Source: Lepidostoma basale (lineage: Eukaryota; Arthropoda; Insecta; Trichoptera; Lepidostomatidae). Taken from it: DNA of 64,000 nt. Shown here one piece after another: positions 43,301 through 53,904 of this stretch. Location of the stretch: contig JAHDVF020000938.1 of the NCBI GenBank assembly GCA_022606425.2, forward strand, positions 434,001-498,000, given 5' to 3'. The position numbers and the translations under genes are program-made. Within the stretch, counting starts at the first letter, position 1, and each line of letters opens with the position of its first letter. Under the pieces are notes generated by a model that did not search any database, was not told the DNA's origin, and was given only the letters and a program-made list of their open reading frames with translations.

Positions 43301-46300
43301 AATCTCGAAAGATAGCACGATCAAATCAAGAATGGACAAGCAATACTAATAAGTCAGATAAAAAGAGTGCGACAATCCATCTCCTCTGCCCATATTCTCA
43401 AAGAAACGGAACGACAAGAAAATAGTTTTGTTAAAACAATGAAGATATTTTTATTAAATACTTAATTATATTAATAATACTTTGATGAAATAATTTGACT
43501 TTTTCTTTTTTATGTACTTTTTATATACAACACAAACTTTAAATTTTTTAAAATTAAATATCAGACATGTTTCAGACAACCGGTCTTTCCTCAGTGATAT
43601 TATAAAGATAGGTACATATTTAAAATATTATAAAATTGTTTACATATATGATCAATTTCGACAGATGTTATAAAGATTTATTTTGGAACGATTATGCTTT
43701 TGTTATATCAAATATTATGAATCGATTTAAAATTTAAAATAATAATATTAAGTTCTTATTGGGTATTATTCGGGTAATTACAACAAAGGAAATAAATCAA
43801 AGATTGGACTTTGATAGAAGTAATTATGAAATGTGTTCAGAAATGTCAAAACTTATAAATGAATTTTACTAGTAATGAAAAAATAATAAATATGGTACTC
43901 GTAATTTTAACTTCACTTTATTTTGTTTCTACGCCACTTTATCTTCATTTTCGAATTTCTCTTTATTATCTCGAGGTAGCATTCCAGCGGAAGAAACCGA
44001 TTGATATATACATTTTTTTAAGCATAAAAAAACTTAATAAATATTTTTGATACAACACAAATTTCATTTTGCATTCAAAAACAATAAACAAGTTAATAAT
44101 TGTATTGCAGGGTTAAACTTACTTTGTGACTTCGAGCTTTGGCAATATTCGACAGCATGGCCAACAACAACACGGTACTGTTTGAGGGTTAATTGAATAA
44201 CAATCTGCTGTTTTTCTAAAATAAGATAACATAACATTGAACTATTTATTCTTGTCATTAAAATGTACTTATTTGTAAATATTTATAAACATTTAGTATT
44301 AGAAGATTAAAGTTGAAGTTAAACTTTTGTGATTGTAAAGTCAGACTATTAATATTGTTTTGTGTTTATTCACCACCATTGAACGATTATAATTTCCTTC
44401 CCACATTCTTGACCTTGGCCCCTAATCAATTCCACACTATACCCCAACAAGGGTATTCAGGTTTCATCACATTTTCCAATCAACCCTTGTCGCATCATTA
44501 AACAATATATTATACAATCTCAACATCCAACAAGGAAAATTCCAACATGTGTATGAACTTATATGATATGACTTCCGAGCAATCCAAGATTCAAGACATG
44601 AAGAAATTGTTCCAATATGACATATACAATAATAGTATTAAAAATATAGCTTTGACGGTACTAGTTCTATTATAATTATTTTCTTCAAATTTGTTTAAAA
44701 AAAACATTATTATCAAAAGAGGATTACGAACACACCTACCTAATAAGTTCCGTTTCACCCCCGCAATAAGTCAGATAGAGACCGAAGAGATGGTACATCC
44801 CGCAAGCGAACATGACTTGAGCTACAGTCTCCGCCAGAAGGTATGCCCTAGGGACAACTATTGCGGAAAAGCACACCAAAGCTACGCACTGAAAATAAAA
44901 TGTTTTCATTATCATGGTATACTTAAAAAGAATTTATTATTGAATAGAAGTGGTTAGAAAAATATAGAAAAAATAAACTTATTCACTTAGTATAAATAAC
45001 TATATTTGAATTAATAATTAAATAAAACGATATTTTTTAACTACTTCCACTTTTCGTAAAAAAAAATGTTCCTTTAAAAAGTGGAAGTAGTTAAAAAACA
45101 TCGTTTTAGTAAATTTTCATTTAAAATAAACTTCCATCAAGAGATTTCAGTAAAATCATTTGATTATCTTAACTATATTTGAGTAGCGCCAACCGGTTTC
45201 ACTCTGTACCGAGCTTTCTCAGGGCTATACGTAAAAAAAATAGAGAGTTACAAAGTAAGTAAAGTAAAGTGGTTTATACTAAGTGAAAAGGTGTTTAATA
45301 TCGTTTTTAAATATGTCAAACCACCAAGTAATGGCTTCGTATCAAAGTTAAGAAAAATATAGGTTTCCATACAAGCTCCATCTTATTTATTGTTTTTTGA
45401 ACAATGATATAAAACTCCATACGAATGAAAACGTCTGCTTTCTAGAAGTTTTATTATATTTTATGTAAATGACATGTTTCAACATTTGATAAGACCGTAG
45501 AGAGGCGAAACATGTCATTCGCATAAAATAGAATTAATCTTCTAGAAAACAGAAGATTTCATTATCTATTCAATTAATCTCTATCATATTTATCAATCAC
45601 AACGACAATGGAGAATGCCAGGGTTTCTGAATTGTGGTTTATTGAGGAAATTACTAGGTATGCATAGTCCCAAGATCTATGGAATTTTTATTTTGTTAAC
45701 TCTCAAATATATTTGATACAAGATTAAACAAGAACGAAGGCTAAAGCGCAGGTGGCAGAGGTGCGGACGCTGAAGAAATTAGCTTATCTTAATAAGACTC
45801 TTCGAGTTAGGTTGAGGAAAACAATAGGAAGATATCGTAAGAGGGGACAGACAACGCAGAAGATACTGGAATGCGCCTTTGCAGAGGATGGATCTCAACA
45901 GAATCCCACACGTTGTGACGCAGCAGATTCCTGTTGGCTATCGTCCCCCCGGAAGACCACTAAAGAGATGTAGGGATAACTGGGAATCAACTTCCCAAAA
46001 GATGCCCGCCTGACTACAGGAACATACCAAAGGTTTAAAAAGAGAATAAGAATCTTTGATAGAGTCGAAATAACGGGATTTAGTCACCAGCAGAACTCAA
46101 ACCATGTCACGTGTTGTTTTTTAAAGAAATATAATTAATATGGTTTATATATTGATTGAGCATAACATATGATAATGAAGAGGTTTGTTAAGGACTTATT
46201 TATAATAATTGTTTCTTACCGGATACACGCTTATGATAACAACTGTTGAAGTCTTTGTTGCAGCTGAAGTATGCTTCATCACGTATTTAAGAGTATCATA

Positions 46301-49300
46301 ATACATGTAACATATTATCAGGACTGCTATGGCACTTACGCAAATTATGATTATCATTGAGACTTCTACGGCTGAAATAAAAAACAAAAAAAATTTAGAA
46401 AATCATCATGAACGTATATTTTCCGTGCATACTCATCAGGGACCTGCACAGTCTAAAATATTGTTTTCACGTGTATGCCACTTCTAAAAACTGATTGTTG
46501 TTATTTGAAATTTCATGGTAGAAGTTTAATGTACCTACATAAGTAATGAAAACAAAAAATATATTTTTTAAAGATTAATTGTATCTCAATAGAGACGAAG
46601 ATGTAAATTATTTGGAAACAGAATATGGTAGTCGAGGCGTTTACAGGACTTATGACCTGTCGTTGGTTGAGTTAAGCGATCACTTTATGTTTAACGACAT
46701 TCACCATTCCTACTTTCTTACGACACCACGTCTGACAAATTTTTGGAACTTGTATATATTTTAATATTTTTTTAATAACTTCACTGTTGGTAGGTAATGG
46801 TTGGAAGGTAACCGCAATGGGTTATAATCCAGTATTTGTCTACAAGTATTTGTAAACAAACAAAATAATAATAATAATTCCAAAAAATATATGGATAATA
46901 TGTGCATGTTTCCAATTTGGCTAAAAATAATAATGTTCGAGTTCGTGTATACTGCCTATCCTGACGACCTTCGTGGCAGAGTGGTAAAACCTCTTACTTC
47001 CACACCGAAGGTCCCGTAATCGATTCCCGGCGATGGCAGTGTGATTGTCACACTGTCTTTGGTCTGGTGTAGAATTCACGTGACAAAAAAATGGCGATAG
47101 ATTGAATAGCTAAAATAAATTTTATACAGTAATTGGGTTCAAACAACCTGTTGCATTTACCTTTATTTGTGAGGATGAGGGCCTACCGGTTTCGCTCTAT
47201 GCGAGCTTCTTCAGGGCTTTGCACATACTGTATGTGTAAAGCTCTGAAGAAGCTCGCATAGAGCGAAACCGGTAGACCCTCATCCTTACAAATAAAGTGG
47301 TTGTATACCAAGTACAAAAAGTGTTTAAATAAGTGTTAAATATGTTCAACCACCAAGAAATGGTTTCTTATCAAAGTTTTCATTCGTATTAATTATTTAA
47401 TATGTATTTAGTTTTAGATCATTGTTTAGGAACAATTAATAAGTTTACCAAGTATTTTAAAATATATAATAGGAACTCTTTTAATGAAAAGATCAATCAC
47501 ACCGCTGTTTAAAACAAATGTAGTGTTAACAAGTAGTACCTAGATATTTAAAATCAATAATTAGTCTATATTATATTAAATTTGATGCCAATCATATACT
47601 TTTTTTTTAATATCTGAGATACTTGTCGAGATATCCGGGAATTTCTTGTATCTATTTCCTGATTCATATCTAATAATGACGACACCTGCCTAATTAATTA
47701 CATTCGTAGACCAATTGATTATTCACCTTTGAACTAGTAATTAAGATTTCTAAGATATAGAGAAGTTATTAAATAAAACTATATCATAAACTCTCTTAAC
47801 ACGAATCACGTTATTCTTCTTCTCAGTCGTATTCCTCATGATTGAGGGTCGTGTCCATCCTGTAAACCATTGACCATGGCACGCCATGCGCTTCTGTCAC
47901 CCGTCAGTCTCCAGACTGCAGCTAATGAGAGACCAGTCAGCTCCCTGATTTGATCGGACCAACGCCTCGGTGGTTGTCCTTGTGGTTGTCATTCCTCCAC
48001 TTTGACTATGATGATGAGCTTTTCAAAGTTATCCTGATATCTCCGGGCTATGTCCAAAATATTTTAGCACTCTCTGAGAGCACTTCTGCGAGGGTCTTGC
48101 CCTAATACCCAGCAGGTCAATGATTGATCATTTATTATTATTTCCGTCCAGAGTAAACACAGCATTCACCGCCAGCACCACATCTTAAAAGCATCTTCTT
48201 CTTCTTCAAGTGCACTCTCTCACGTTTCGCAGCCAGGACATATGTCTCCTACCGGGCCCTCGGCGTCCCTCAATTTTCCCCTCCAACATCAGTTGGAGAA
48301 GGTGGTACTTTTCTTACTCAAAAGCATCAATCACGTTAAACTCCACTTAATCTTATAATTTTAAATCGCATATTTTTATTTAATTTTAAGATAATATTAT
48401 TGAATTACTACAGAATATTTTTTTTAACTCCTCTCTGAGATTTTTATGCAATTATTATTCTACTTATTGAACGCTAGTGCATTAACACTGTGGAATTCCA
48501 TGGTAATATACTTAGGAAATTGAAAATAACTTTGTTTAATCCACAAAATATTTTTAAATTTTTTTAAAACATGACATGTTTCGGAGGATATCTCCATCTT
48601 CAGGTGTAAAATATAATGATTTATATTTTTATACCTGAAGATGAAGGTATCCTCCGAAACATGTCGTTTTTTAAATACTTTTTGATTTAAACAAAGTTAT
48701 TTTCAATTTCTTAATTAAATTATTATTCTTCTTTCTTGCTATATACGAGTACCTTTGTGGTATATGTTCCAAAGGGATATTCCCCCTGTTATGATGATTC
48801 CTAGATATCCTTAGAATCATTAAGGAAGTTTTCCACGAGGACAAGTTCCGTGAGGCTGATTATGCTGTGCAATAAAAGGAAGTCTGGAGGTGTTCATTCT
48901 TTGGACATCATCAAACCAGTCATTCATTCAATGGCTACTCCATCATACGATATCCTAAGTCCCGCGTATTTAATATTATTGTGTTGTTCCCTCCGCGATC
49001 ATCCTCAGTATACATATTCTCAATCTTCAATACTTGTTATGTCCAGGTTGAAGTTTCTATCAACTTAGTAATATTTATTTACCATAATCATAATAAAATT
49101 AAAGAGAATTTTACATATTTATTGCTTCTTGAACAATGATGTAAAATTAATATTTAACAATTAACATGAATGAAACCATATGTGTTCTTGAAGTTTAATC
49201 GTATTTTATGGGAACAACATTTTTCACTTTGCTAATACTTTATCAAATATAGCGAGAATCAACACGAAATACATTTTTTTTATATGAATTATGATAAATA

Positions 49301-52300
49301 ATATTTTCATTTAGTATTATTTAACTGTGTAAACATTGTATATATCCATGCCAGGACATCGTGAAATATGCGAGACCCGTATTTCCCATAAAATGTAAAT
49401 AAGTATCCACATAATAAACATATTAATTAATTTCATTCATATTCTTTTTTATACCATTGTTCATAAAACAATTATTAACCTATATAACTTTCGAGGTAAT
49501 TAAGTTTATGATTATCTTTTCACAAAGCTTATATCAAATTTATAACCACCCAGGTATGTGTCTATATGTCAATTTTCTCTTTTTTTATCATACCTAATCT
49601 CTAGAGCAATTGGCTTTTTATGTGCGTCACTTGTCATTTTATGTGAGTCATTTATATTTTTGTTGACTATTTTGTACAGATTTTATACAAGGTATAAGTA
49701 ACAATACATGTTTAATTACAATTTTGATGGTTCCTAACTGTCAATAACTAAATTATTGACAGTTTTAAAACACTAATCAATTCCTTCGTCGTGTCCCGAC
49801 TAGATTACTGCAATGGTGTCTACGCCAACATCCCCAAACAGCAAACAAATAAACTCCAGTCTGCATTCAATGCAGCAGCAAGACTGATAAGGGGTGTGCC
49901 AAAGAGTTGTCACATAACACAGCATCTTAAGGAGCTCCACTGGCTGAAAATGTTCAGAAAGGATACAATACAAGCTCTGCTGGACAGTCTATAAGGCGTT
50001 GCATGGAATAGCACCAGCTTATACTCGTATATATGAACTCTGCATCAACGAGAACCTGAATGCTAGACAGCCTACGTTGCGATCAGCTAAGTCTTCTGCG
50101 ATCGGTAGATTGACTGTGCCAAAACGCTGTCCAAGCACAAACTTTGGCGACCGAGCCTTCGCGGTAGCCGGCCCTTCAGCCTGGAACAGTCTTCCAGCAG
50201 ACCTTAAGTGCATTGAGAATCAATCAGAATTTAGATCGAGACTCAAAACGCACCATTTTAAATTATCATTTCCTGACAGAAAGGGCTGATCGACTTCGTC
50301 AGGTGCAGCCCTCATACTAAATATGTTTATATTTTTTTTTTTACCAATACTATTATTATTATTATCTAGTTGATAAAACGGAGCATCTTCTACAGCGCCC
50401 TTGAGATGAGTAATTCATAAAAATGGCGCTCTATAAATTATCCAATTTATTATTATTATTATTAATAGGTACCTAAATAATCAATAGATATCTAAAAAAT
50501 TAATTACACTTGAAAAGTCAATAGATATCTAAAAAATAATTGCACCTTAAAAGTCAAAAGATATCTAAAAAAATATCGCTCCTAAAAAGTCAAGGGGTGT
50601 CTACCTAAAAATTCTAATGTAAATACACATTTTTAATTCATTTCACATATTTAAACCAAATTACTGACCATTTATAAATAATCTTAGCCGCATATAGATT
50701 CTGTATGGAAATCTGATTTCCAAAACTTTGTTTCGCGTTGAATTTTTTTTCTAACTAACTAACTAACCATCACGACATCTCCCCGAAGGGGTAGGCAGAA
50801 TACATGGACTGTCCCACTTTTCTTCCCTGGCATACTTCTCTTGCGTCCAAGATAACAGATTTGGATTAAATATATGTAATGAATTGTAATTCTGTCGCCT
50901 CGAATTTGTAGATGTTACAAAACTATTTGAACTCTTGGTTATCAGAATTAACCTTCCTTCTAGATGACCCCAACATAACAATGCTAGATCAGTTGATTAT
51001 ATTTTATATAATATTTATTTAAAAATAGCAATGTCAACAATTCTATCAAGATACATTGAATGTTTACAGACGAATTTAGGTTTGTTTTTTTTTTGTACAA
51101 GCTGAATTTTAAATACAAGTTTTTTGTATTATTTCTACGAGTATCAAGTGCGTTTTTATGGTGTCATTAATTGAGAAGGTAGATTGGACTTCGAAACGTG
51201 TAATTGTTTGAAAAAAGTGTAAATAGCCATATTTATAATATTATAAATTGAATTGCTTCTAAATATATTCACGTTTTTTTTTAACAAAATTTTTATTTCA
51301 TGCATAGATTCAAAATGAGGTGTTATTAAATTAGGCCATTTATTAATTTAAAATAATAATAAACCATGCTAGCTGGCATTGATAGAAACCAGTCGCTGTG
51401 AAATAAAGACAAAAGTATAAGCAGTTGTTGAAAAACACCGTTTTATTGAATTATAAGTTAAAATGAACTTCCATCAAGTAAAATCTTTAGATTGTTTTTT
51501 ATCATATTTATTGTTTCTTTAAAACTCTATATTAAATTTTTAATATGAATGAAAACGTATATTTACTTGAAGTTTTATTTTATTTTATGGGAATGACATG
51601 TTTCAACTTGTTAATGCACTGAATAAATAAATTATTTCTATGATTAAAAACTTTGGAATTATTAAATGGAATTGTAATAAATTAAAAAGGAAAATATGCA
51701 ATGTTTTCAATTCCAAAGTATTTACAACGGAATTCCGCAGTTCCTTAACTTTCAATCTTTTTTGTATGATTTAAAAAGATTATTATTAGTATTTAAATAT
51801 TGATTTTATTTATTTAAATAAGTTTAATATTTATTTAAATTAAATTAAGCTTCATATATTTGAGGATCGCCAAATTCGTTAAAGAAAAATATATTACTAC
51901 TTCAATGTAGGTTTCAAACCAAATCAAATAAATTAACTTATAGTATCGAGAAATGTATGAATGTATGAATGAAATGTATGAATGTAGAGGAAGCCCGAGA
52001 GGTATGCCAGGACAGAGCATCGTGGCAATCCATCCTCTCTGCCTACCCCTCCGGGGAAATGGCGTGATGGTTAGTTAGTTAGTTAGTTAGTATCGAAAAA
52101 AACTTATTCTACGATTATTAACGAACTTATGCGTAATGTGAAGTTTTTTACTTATATCTACCCAATAATATTAATGGAGTAAACAATATGTATATTTATT
52201 TTTTACTAAAACAGAATATGTATTTACCTGAGAAATATGTATAAAAATCTGGAATATATTCAGATGAACAATTATAATTGACTTCTTCCATTATATCCAA

Positions 52301-52336
52301 TGGTTTAATATCACTTAAATTTTGTTTCGTCTCCAT
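40060..52336 (-). CDS. Organic solute transporter alpha-like gene B, complete, 7 coding exons
   Basis: Predicted 366-residue paralogue of gene A. Coding exons, 5' to 3' on the minus strand: 52336-52228, 46371-46220, 44888-44740, 44215-44123, 43037-42941, 41498-41243, 40304-40060. Together they are 1101 nt with no internal stop, GT..AG splicing throughout and intron phases identical to gene A. Exons 2, 3 and 5 have exactly the same lengths as in A. The features are a short N-terminus with sequons NLS (residue 6) and NCS (residue 22), about seven hydrophobic segments, PRAYLLAE, YCGGE and CCCWPCC at 152-158. The C-terminal tail is longer than in A and unrelated in sequence beyond LYKK. The intact frame and conserved motifs argue for a working gene. 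The role as a solute exporter is inferred from the family; an Ost-beta partner is not in the window. Confidence 0.93.
40624..40663 (+). ncRNA. Hammerhead-like motif in gene B intron 6 (antisense)
   Basis: Stem I TGCC/GGCG, core CTGATGA at 40628-40634, perfect hairpin GCTTG-AGTA-CAAGC, GAAAC, loop TA, and GTT. One unpaired A precedes the hairpin. No inverted partner. Confidence 0.5.
40845..40970. repeat. Inverted repeat with AACCGGTTTTGGC arms
   Basis: GATTTTTTAACCGGTTTTGGC at the left and GCCAAAACCGGTTGAAAACA at the right form a hairpin with CTCGC/GCGAG pairs. It lies in intron 6 of gene B. Confidence 0.5.
41243..41498 (-). CDS. Gene B exon 6, TM5-TM7
   Basis: The 256 nt exon starts in phase 0 after acceptor TTTTAG and ends with one base before donor GTAAGT. 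It encodes two helices plus ILPCHPPITPSVFAC, the counterpart of VLPCFSSITPFVLAS in gene A. Confidence 0.92.
41645..41960 (-). mobile_element. LINE fragment in gene B intron 5
   Basis: The minus strand has decayed coding for a LINE tail, with traces of GLDTYN, YVRE and an end like SLGSLWAKTLS. Many stops. Confidence 0.45.
42246..42535 (+). mobile_element. LINE-L-like 3' fragment in gene B intron 5
   Basis: The frame 42261-42524 encodes AGRLAWISHVCRAEETRAIN, GVRPLGRPRQRLMDNVLADL and WRKIIKEAKTLQELAIGSK, ending in a (AAGT)n tail. Confidence 0.72.
42941..43037 (-). CDS. Gene B exon 5, TM4
   Basis: The 97 nt exon lies between acceptor TTTTAG and donor GTAAAT. It encodes QLPLLQGALYVVLLVVWAEKQ in part, colinear with gene A exon 5. 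Confidence 0.92.
43270..43425 (+). mobile_element. LINE-C remnant
   Basis: Traces of the last 150 bp of the family, including GTGCGACAATCCATCTCCTC; the tail is lost. Confidence 0.4.
43505..43810 (-). repeat. HHR-C repeat in gene B intron 4
   Basis: About 300 bp noncoding unit shared with 15300, 53220, 57385 and 58160. It contains an intact hammerhead-like motif and the conserved segment ATGTTATAAAGATTTATTTTGG. Confidence 0.6.
43558..43600 (-). ncRNA. Best hammerhead-ribozyme-like motif (HHR-C), sense in gene B intron
   Basis: Stem I ATATCA/TGATAT has six perfect pairs. Core CTGAGGA, hairpin AGAC-CGGTT-GTCT, core GAAA, mini stem III AC-AT-GT, and C before the predicted cut. Every conserved hammerhead position is present. 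One unpaired A sits between CTGAGGA and the hairpin. Self-cleavage is untested. Confidence 0.55.
44123..44215 (-). CDS. Gene B exon 4, cysteine-cluster loop
   Basis: The 93 nt exon lies between acceptor TTTTAG and donor GTAAGT. It encodes TVPCCCWPCCRILPK. It is one codon longer than gene A exon 4. Intron 4 (1085 bp) contains the best hammerhead-like motif of the window in sense orientation. Confidence 0.92.
44740..44888 (-). CDS. Gene B exon 3, core of the family domain
   Basis: The 149 nt exon lies between acceptor TTTCAG and donor GTAGGT. It encodes PRAYLLAETVAQVMF and YCGGETEL. A longer open frame on the opposite strand over this region is a shadow. Confidence 0.93.
45027..45110. repeat. 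Hairpin with TTTAACTACTTCCAC arms
   Basis: TTTTTTAACTACTTCCACTT and AAGTGGAAGTAGTTAAAAAA face each other. A looser version is at 53145-53210. Confidence 0.55.
45180..45235 (-). repeat. HHR-D-like motif, decayed
   Basis: The minus strand reads GCC-CTGAGAA-GCTC..GAGT-GAAACCGGTT-GGC. Stem I is kept; one core base is changed. Confidence 0.4.
45400..45575. repeat. HHR-A repeat in gene B intron 2
   Basis: The flanks AAAACGTCTGCTTTCTAGAAG and CTTCTAGAAAACAGA are inverted. The core reads TTGATAAGACCGTAGAGAGGC, then GAAACATGTCATT. Confidence 0.5.
45735..46020 (+). mobile_element. LINE-B-like 3' fragment
   Basis: One frame gives AEVRTLKKLAYLNKTLRVRL. A second gives MDLNRIPHVVTQQIPVGYRP and GRPLKRCRDNWESTSQK, matching the LINE-B order of motifs. 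Confidence 0.6.
46220..46371 (-). CDS. Gene B exon 2, first transmembrane segments
   Basis: The 152 nt exon lies between acceptor TTTCAG and donor GTAAGA. It encodes TM1 (VSMIIIICVSAIAVLIICY), a short loop and the start of TM2, ending IISVYP in phase 0 as in gene A. Confidence 0.92.
46572..46870 (+). repeat. Repeat H copy in gene B intron 1
   Basis: It has TTAATTGTATCTCAATAGAG, ACAGGACTTATGACCTGTCG and GCAATGGGTTATAATCCAGT with an internal deletion. Confidence 0.6.
46968..47160 (+). mobile_element. tRNA-derived SINE copy
   Basis: It has A box TGGCAGAGTGG, a B-box-like ATCGATTCCCG, and the body GTGTGATTGTCACACTGTCT. The 3' end reads TTGGGTTCAAACAACCTG. Confidence 0.7.
47161..47297. repeat. 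HHR-D near-perfect palindrome
   Basis: The arms are complementary to within a few bases. Both contain CTGAAGA-A-GCTC-GCATA-GAGC-GAAACCGGTA (minus 47179-47217, plus 47241-47280). Ends CTTTATTTGT/ACAAATAAAG. Confidence 0.75.
47815..48110 (-). mobile_element. Decayed LINE fragment
   Basis: The minus strand has the composition and order of a LINE tail, with CGGTCCGATCAAATCAGGG-like GRPPRRWSDQIRELTG. Too broken for a family name. Confidence 0.45.
48195..48320 (-). mobile_element. LINE-E 3' fragment
   Basis: It matches GGACGCCGAGGGCCCGGTAG and the (GAA)n tail of the family, with an internal deletion. Confidence 0.55.
48480..48715. repeat. HHR-B inverted pair in gene B intron 1
   Basis: The arms (minus 48570-48607, plus 48631-48667) carry CTGAAGA, hairpin and GAAACATGTC. 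Outer flanks AACTTTGTTTAATCC and TTTAAACAAAGTT oppose. Confidence 0.65.
48770..49065 (-). mobile_element. LINE-B 3' fragment, decayed
   Basis: The minus strand follows LINE-B from RIWSSH.ME to the SLRHLVLVENFLNDSK region, with several breaks. Confidence 0.5.
49740..50465 (+). mobile_element. LINE-I 3' end in gene B intron 1
   Basis: Near-identical to 27500-28170. It encodes SRLDYCNGVYANIPKQQTNK and, in a second frame, KRCPSTNFGDRAFAVAGPSA. It ends in an (ATT)n tail at 50447-50462. Confidence 0.8.
50470..51940. other. Gene B intron 1, AT-rich part
   Basis: 50470-50600 has a loose roughly 45 bp repeat (AGATATCTAAAAAAT). 50750-50850 is a LINE-C 3' end (minus). 51500-51620 is a decayed HHR-A unit. 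No exon was seen. Confidence 0.45.
51945..52105 (+). mobile_element. LINE-C 3' end in gene B intron 1
   Basis: It encodes MYECRGSPRGMPG-type tail and ends GGCGTGATGG with five GTTA units. It lies about 125 bp from exon 1. Confidence 0.65.
52228..52336 (-). CDS. Gene B exon 1 (start codon)
   Basis: It encodes residues 1-36 plus one base, from the ATG at 52336-52334 to donor GTAAAT. It is 48 nt shorter than gene A exon 1 but ends in the same phase and with a related motif, DFYTYFS. Intron 1 is 5856 bp and packed with repeats. Confidence 0.87.
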
Positions 52337-52534
52337 CTTGTATATCACTTGAAATACTTTTTAATTTTATTTAATTATTTTATATTTAATAATTATCAGA
52401 GTCACAACAATTAGAGTGTAAAAAATCAGTTTTTTTTTTTTGTATGTGTAATCTTCGAAGTAACTTTTTGCTCTCGAGACACTATATAAAATAATGTTCC
52501 CAAAAATAGATAGTCACTCCGCACTTGGCTCAAC

Positions 52535-52573
52535 TTCTCGGTTCCGCGTTTAAAACATAACTGAGTAAATAAA
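52535..52573 (-). promoter_or_regulatory. Proposed core promoter block of gene B
   Basis: On the minus strand it reads TTTATTTACTCAGTTATG, then TTTTAAACGCGGAACCGAGA. The initiator-like TCAGTT is at 52564-52559. It matches the block upstream of gene A, while the leader sequences between block and ATG (about 226 nt here) are unrelated. That suggests selection on the promoter. Confidence 0.55.
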
Positions 52574-52837
52574 CTTGTATGTGGCCGGTAAAAAATTAAA
52601 TTATGTGTCATGAGTATTTAGATAATAATTAACTCTGTGTGTGCAAAGGCGCTTTATCTGTCTTCTGCCAACAACAAAGATGCGACAGACTAGCATACAG
52701 ATGTAATCATTAAGTAACCTGTCCCTTGATTTACGCGATAGATAATTTAGTGGGTTCAAAGAAATATAATTTTAAAATCGTGTAGAATAAAAATTAAATG
52801 TAACATGTTTCATCATTTTTGTAATGATTTGGTTATT

Positions 52838-52985
52838 AAGAATTAATTGTATCTCAATAGAGACGAAGATGTAAATTATTTGGAAACAGAATATGGTGGT
52901 CGAGGCGTTTACAGGACTTATGACCTGTTATTGGTTGGGTTAAGAGATCGCTTTATGTAATACAACATTCCCCATTCCGCCCTTC
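52838..52985 (+). repeat. Repeat H 5' part upstream of gene B
   Basis: It has TTAATTGTATCTCAATAGAG to ATCGCTTTATGTAATACAAC. It lies 270 bp upstream of the proposed gene B promoter. Confidence 0.62.
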
Positions 52986-53219
52986 TACGAACACTGTTTG
53001 GTTATTCTTCTATAGTTGTGTTGTTGGCTATCGCATGATGGGAATTTTACCCTTTTTTTTACGAAACTGGTCATTTGAACCCAATTGCTCTTACATTTTA
53101 TTTTATTTTTAGCTATTAATAATAAATAATAATAAAATAAAACCATATTTTTTAACTACTTCCACTTCTATTTTTATTTCGACTGTAAAAATCAAGGCAA
53201 AAGTGGAAGTTTCTTCTAT

Positions 53220-53470
53220 ATTCGCCTTTTAACTTTGTGTTGTACTTTGTTTCTTTTTTATATATTGTATAATACTTTGTATACAACACTCACTTTATTA
53301 AAAAAATAAAAATTAAATACCAAACATGTTTCGGATACAAAAAGATCTTCAAATTGTAATTTTAAATTTTTTCATAATATTTGTTATAACAAAAGCATAA
53401 TCGTTCCGAAATAAATCATTTTAATATCTATCAAAACTGACCACATTTGTGAAAACATTTATAATATTTT
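53220..53470 (-). repeat. HHR-C repeat, decayed
   Basis: ATACAACACTCACTTTATTA and CCAAACATGTTTCGG match 57385-57480. The motif core is deleted. Confidence 0.5.
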
Positions 53471-53499
53471 TTAATATTTATATTTATATCGTATGACTG

Positions 53500-53763
53500 A
53501 TGAAGGGCCTAATGACTGATGAAGAAGAAACAGCATACTTCCCCTATATTGATCCCGACTATCCGTCAGAACCCCTGTTCAGTTATCAAGTAAACAATAT
53601 CAAACAACAGAAGATTTGCTTGTTGAAAACAATGAATGACTTAAATATCATGAATACATCAAATTATTTATTAACTTGGTTGCCAAACAAAATAGAAAGT
53701 TTTTATCACAATACGATCGTGACGTCATCATCAAGTAAAACCTGTGTACGAATATGTTCCTAA
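53500..53763 (+). CDS. Unidentified 87-codon open frame
   Basis: The frame encodes TDEEETAYFPYIDPDYPSEP and then a neutral stretch. The codon use and acidic-aromatic start look protein-like, but I do not recognise a family, see no transmembrane segment, and find no neighbouring exon. It may be a fragment of a transposon or a lost exon. Confidence 0.25.
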   Translation: MKGLMTDEEETAYFPYIDPDYPSEPLFSYQVNNIKQQKICLLKTMNDLNIMNTSNYLLTWLPNKIESFYHNTIVTSSSSKTCVRICS

Positions 53764-53904
53764 CTGTGGCAGTGAAAGTACGCACATGGAACCTGTTATT
53801 CGTAGAAGACCGAATGATTTTCTATGAATACTTAAATCTCGTTTTTTATGCGTGAATTAAATTAAACATAGATTAAGCATCTGAATTATAAAGCAAACAA
53901 ACAA

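Noticed and set aside
44691..44957. Plus-strand 88-codon frame
   Set aside because: Shadow of gene B exon 3 on the opposite strand; its translation has no family resemblance.
50470..50600. CRISPR-like array (repeated AGATATCTAAAAAAT at about 45 bp spacing)
   Set aside because: Only three imperfect AT-rich repeats in a eukaryotic intron, with no spacers of constant length and no cas genes.
53500..53763. Assigning the acidic open frame to a named family
   Set aside because: I could not recall a reliable match, so it is reported only as unidentified.
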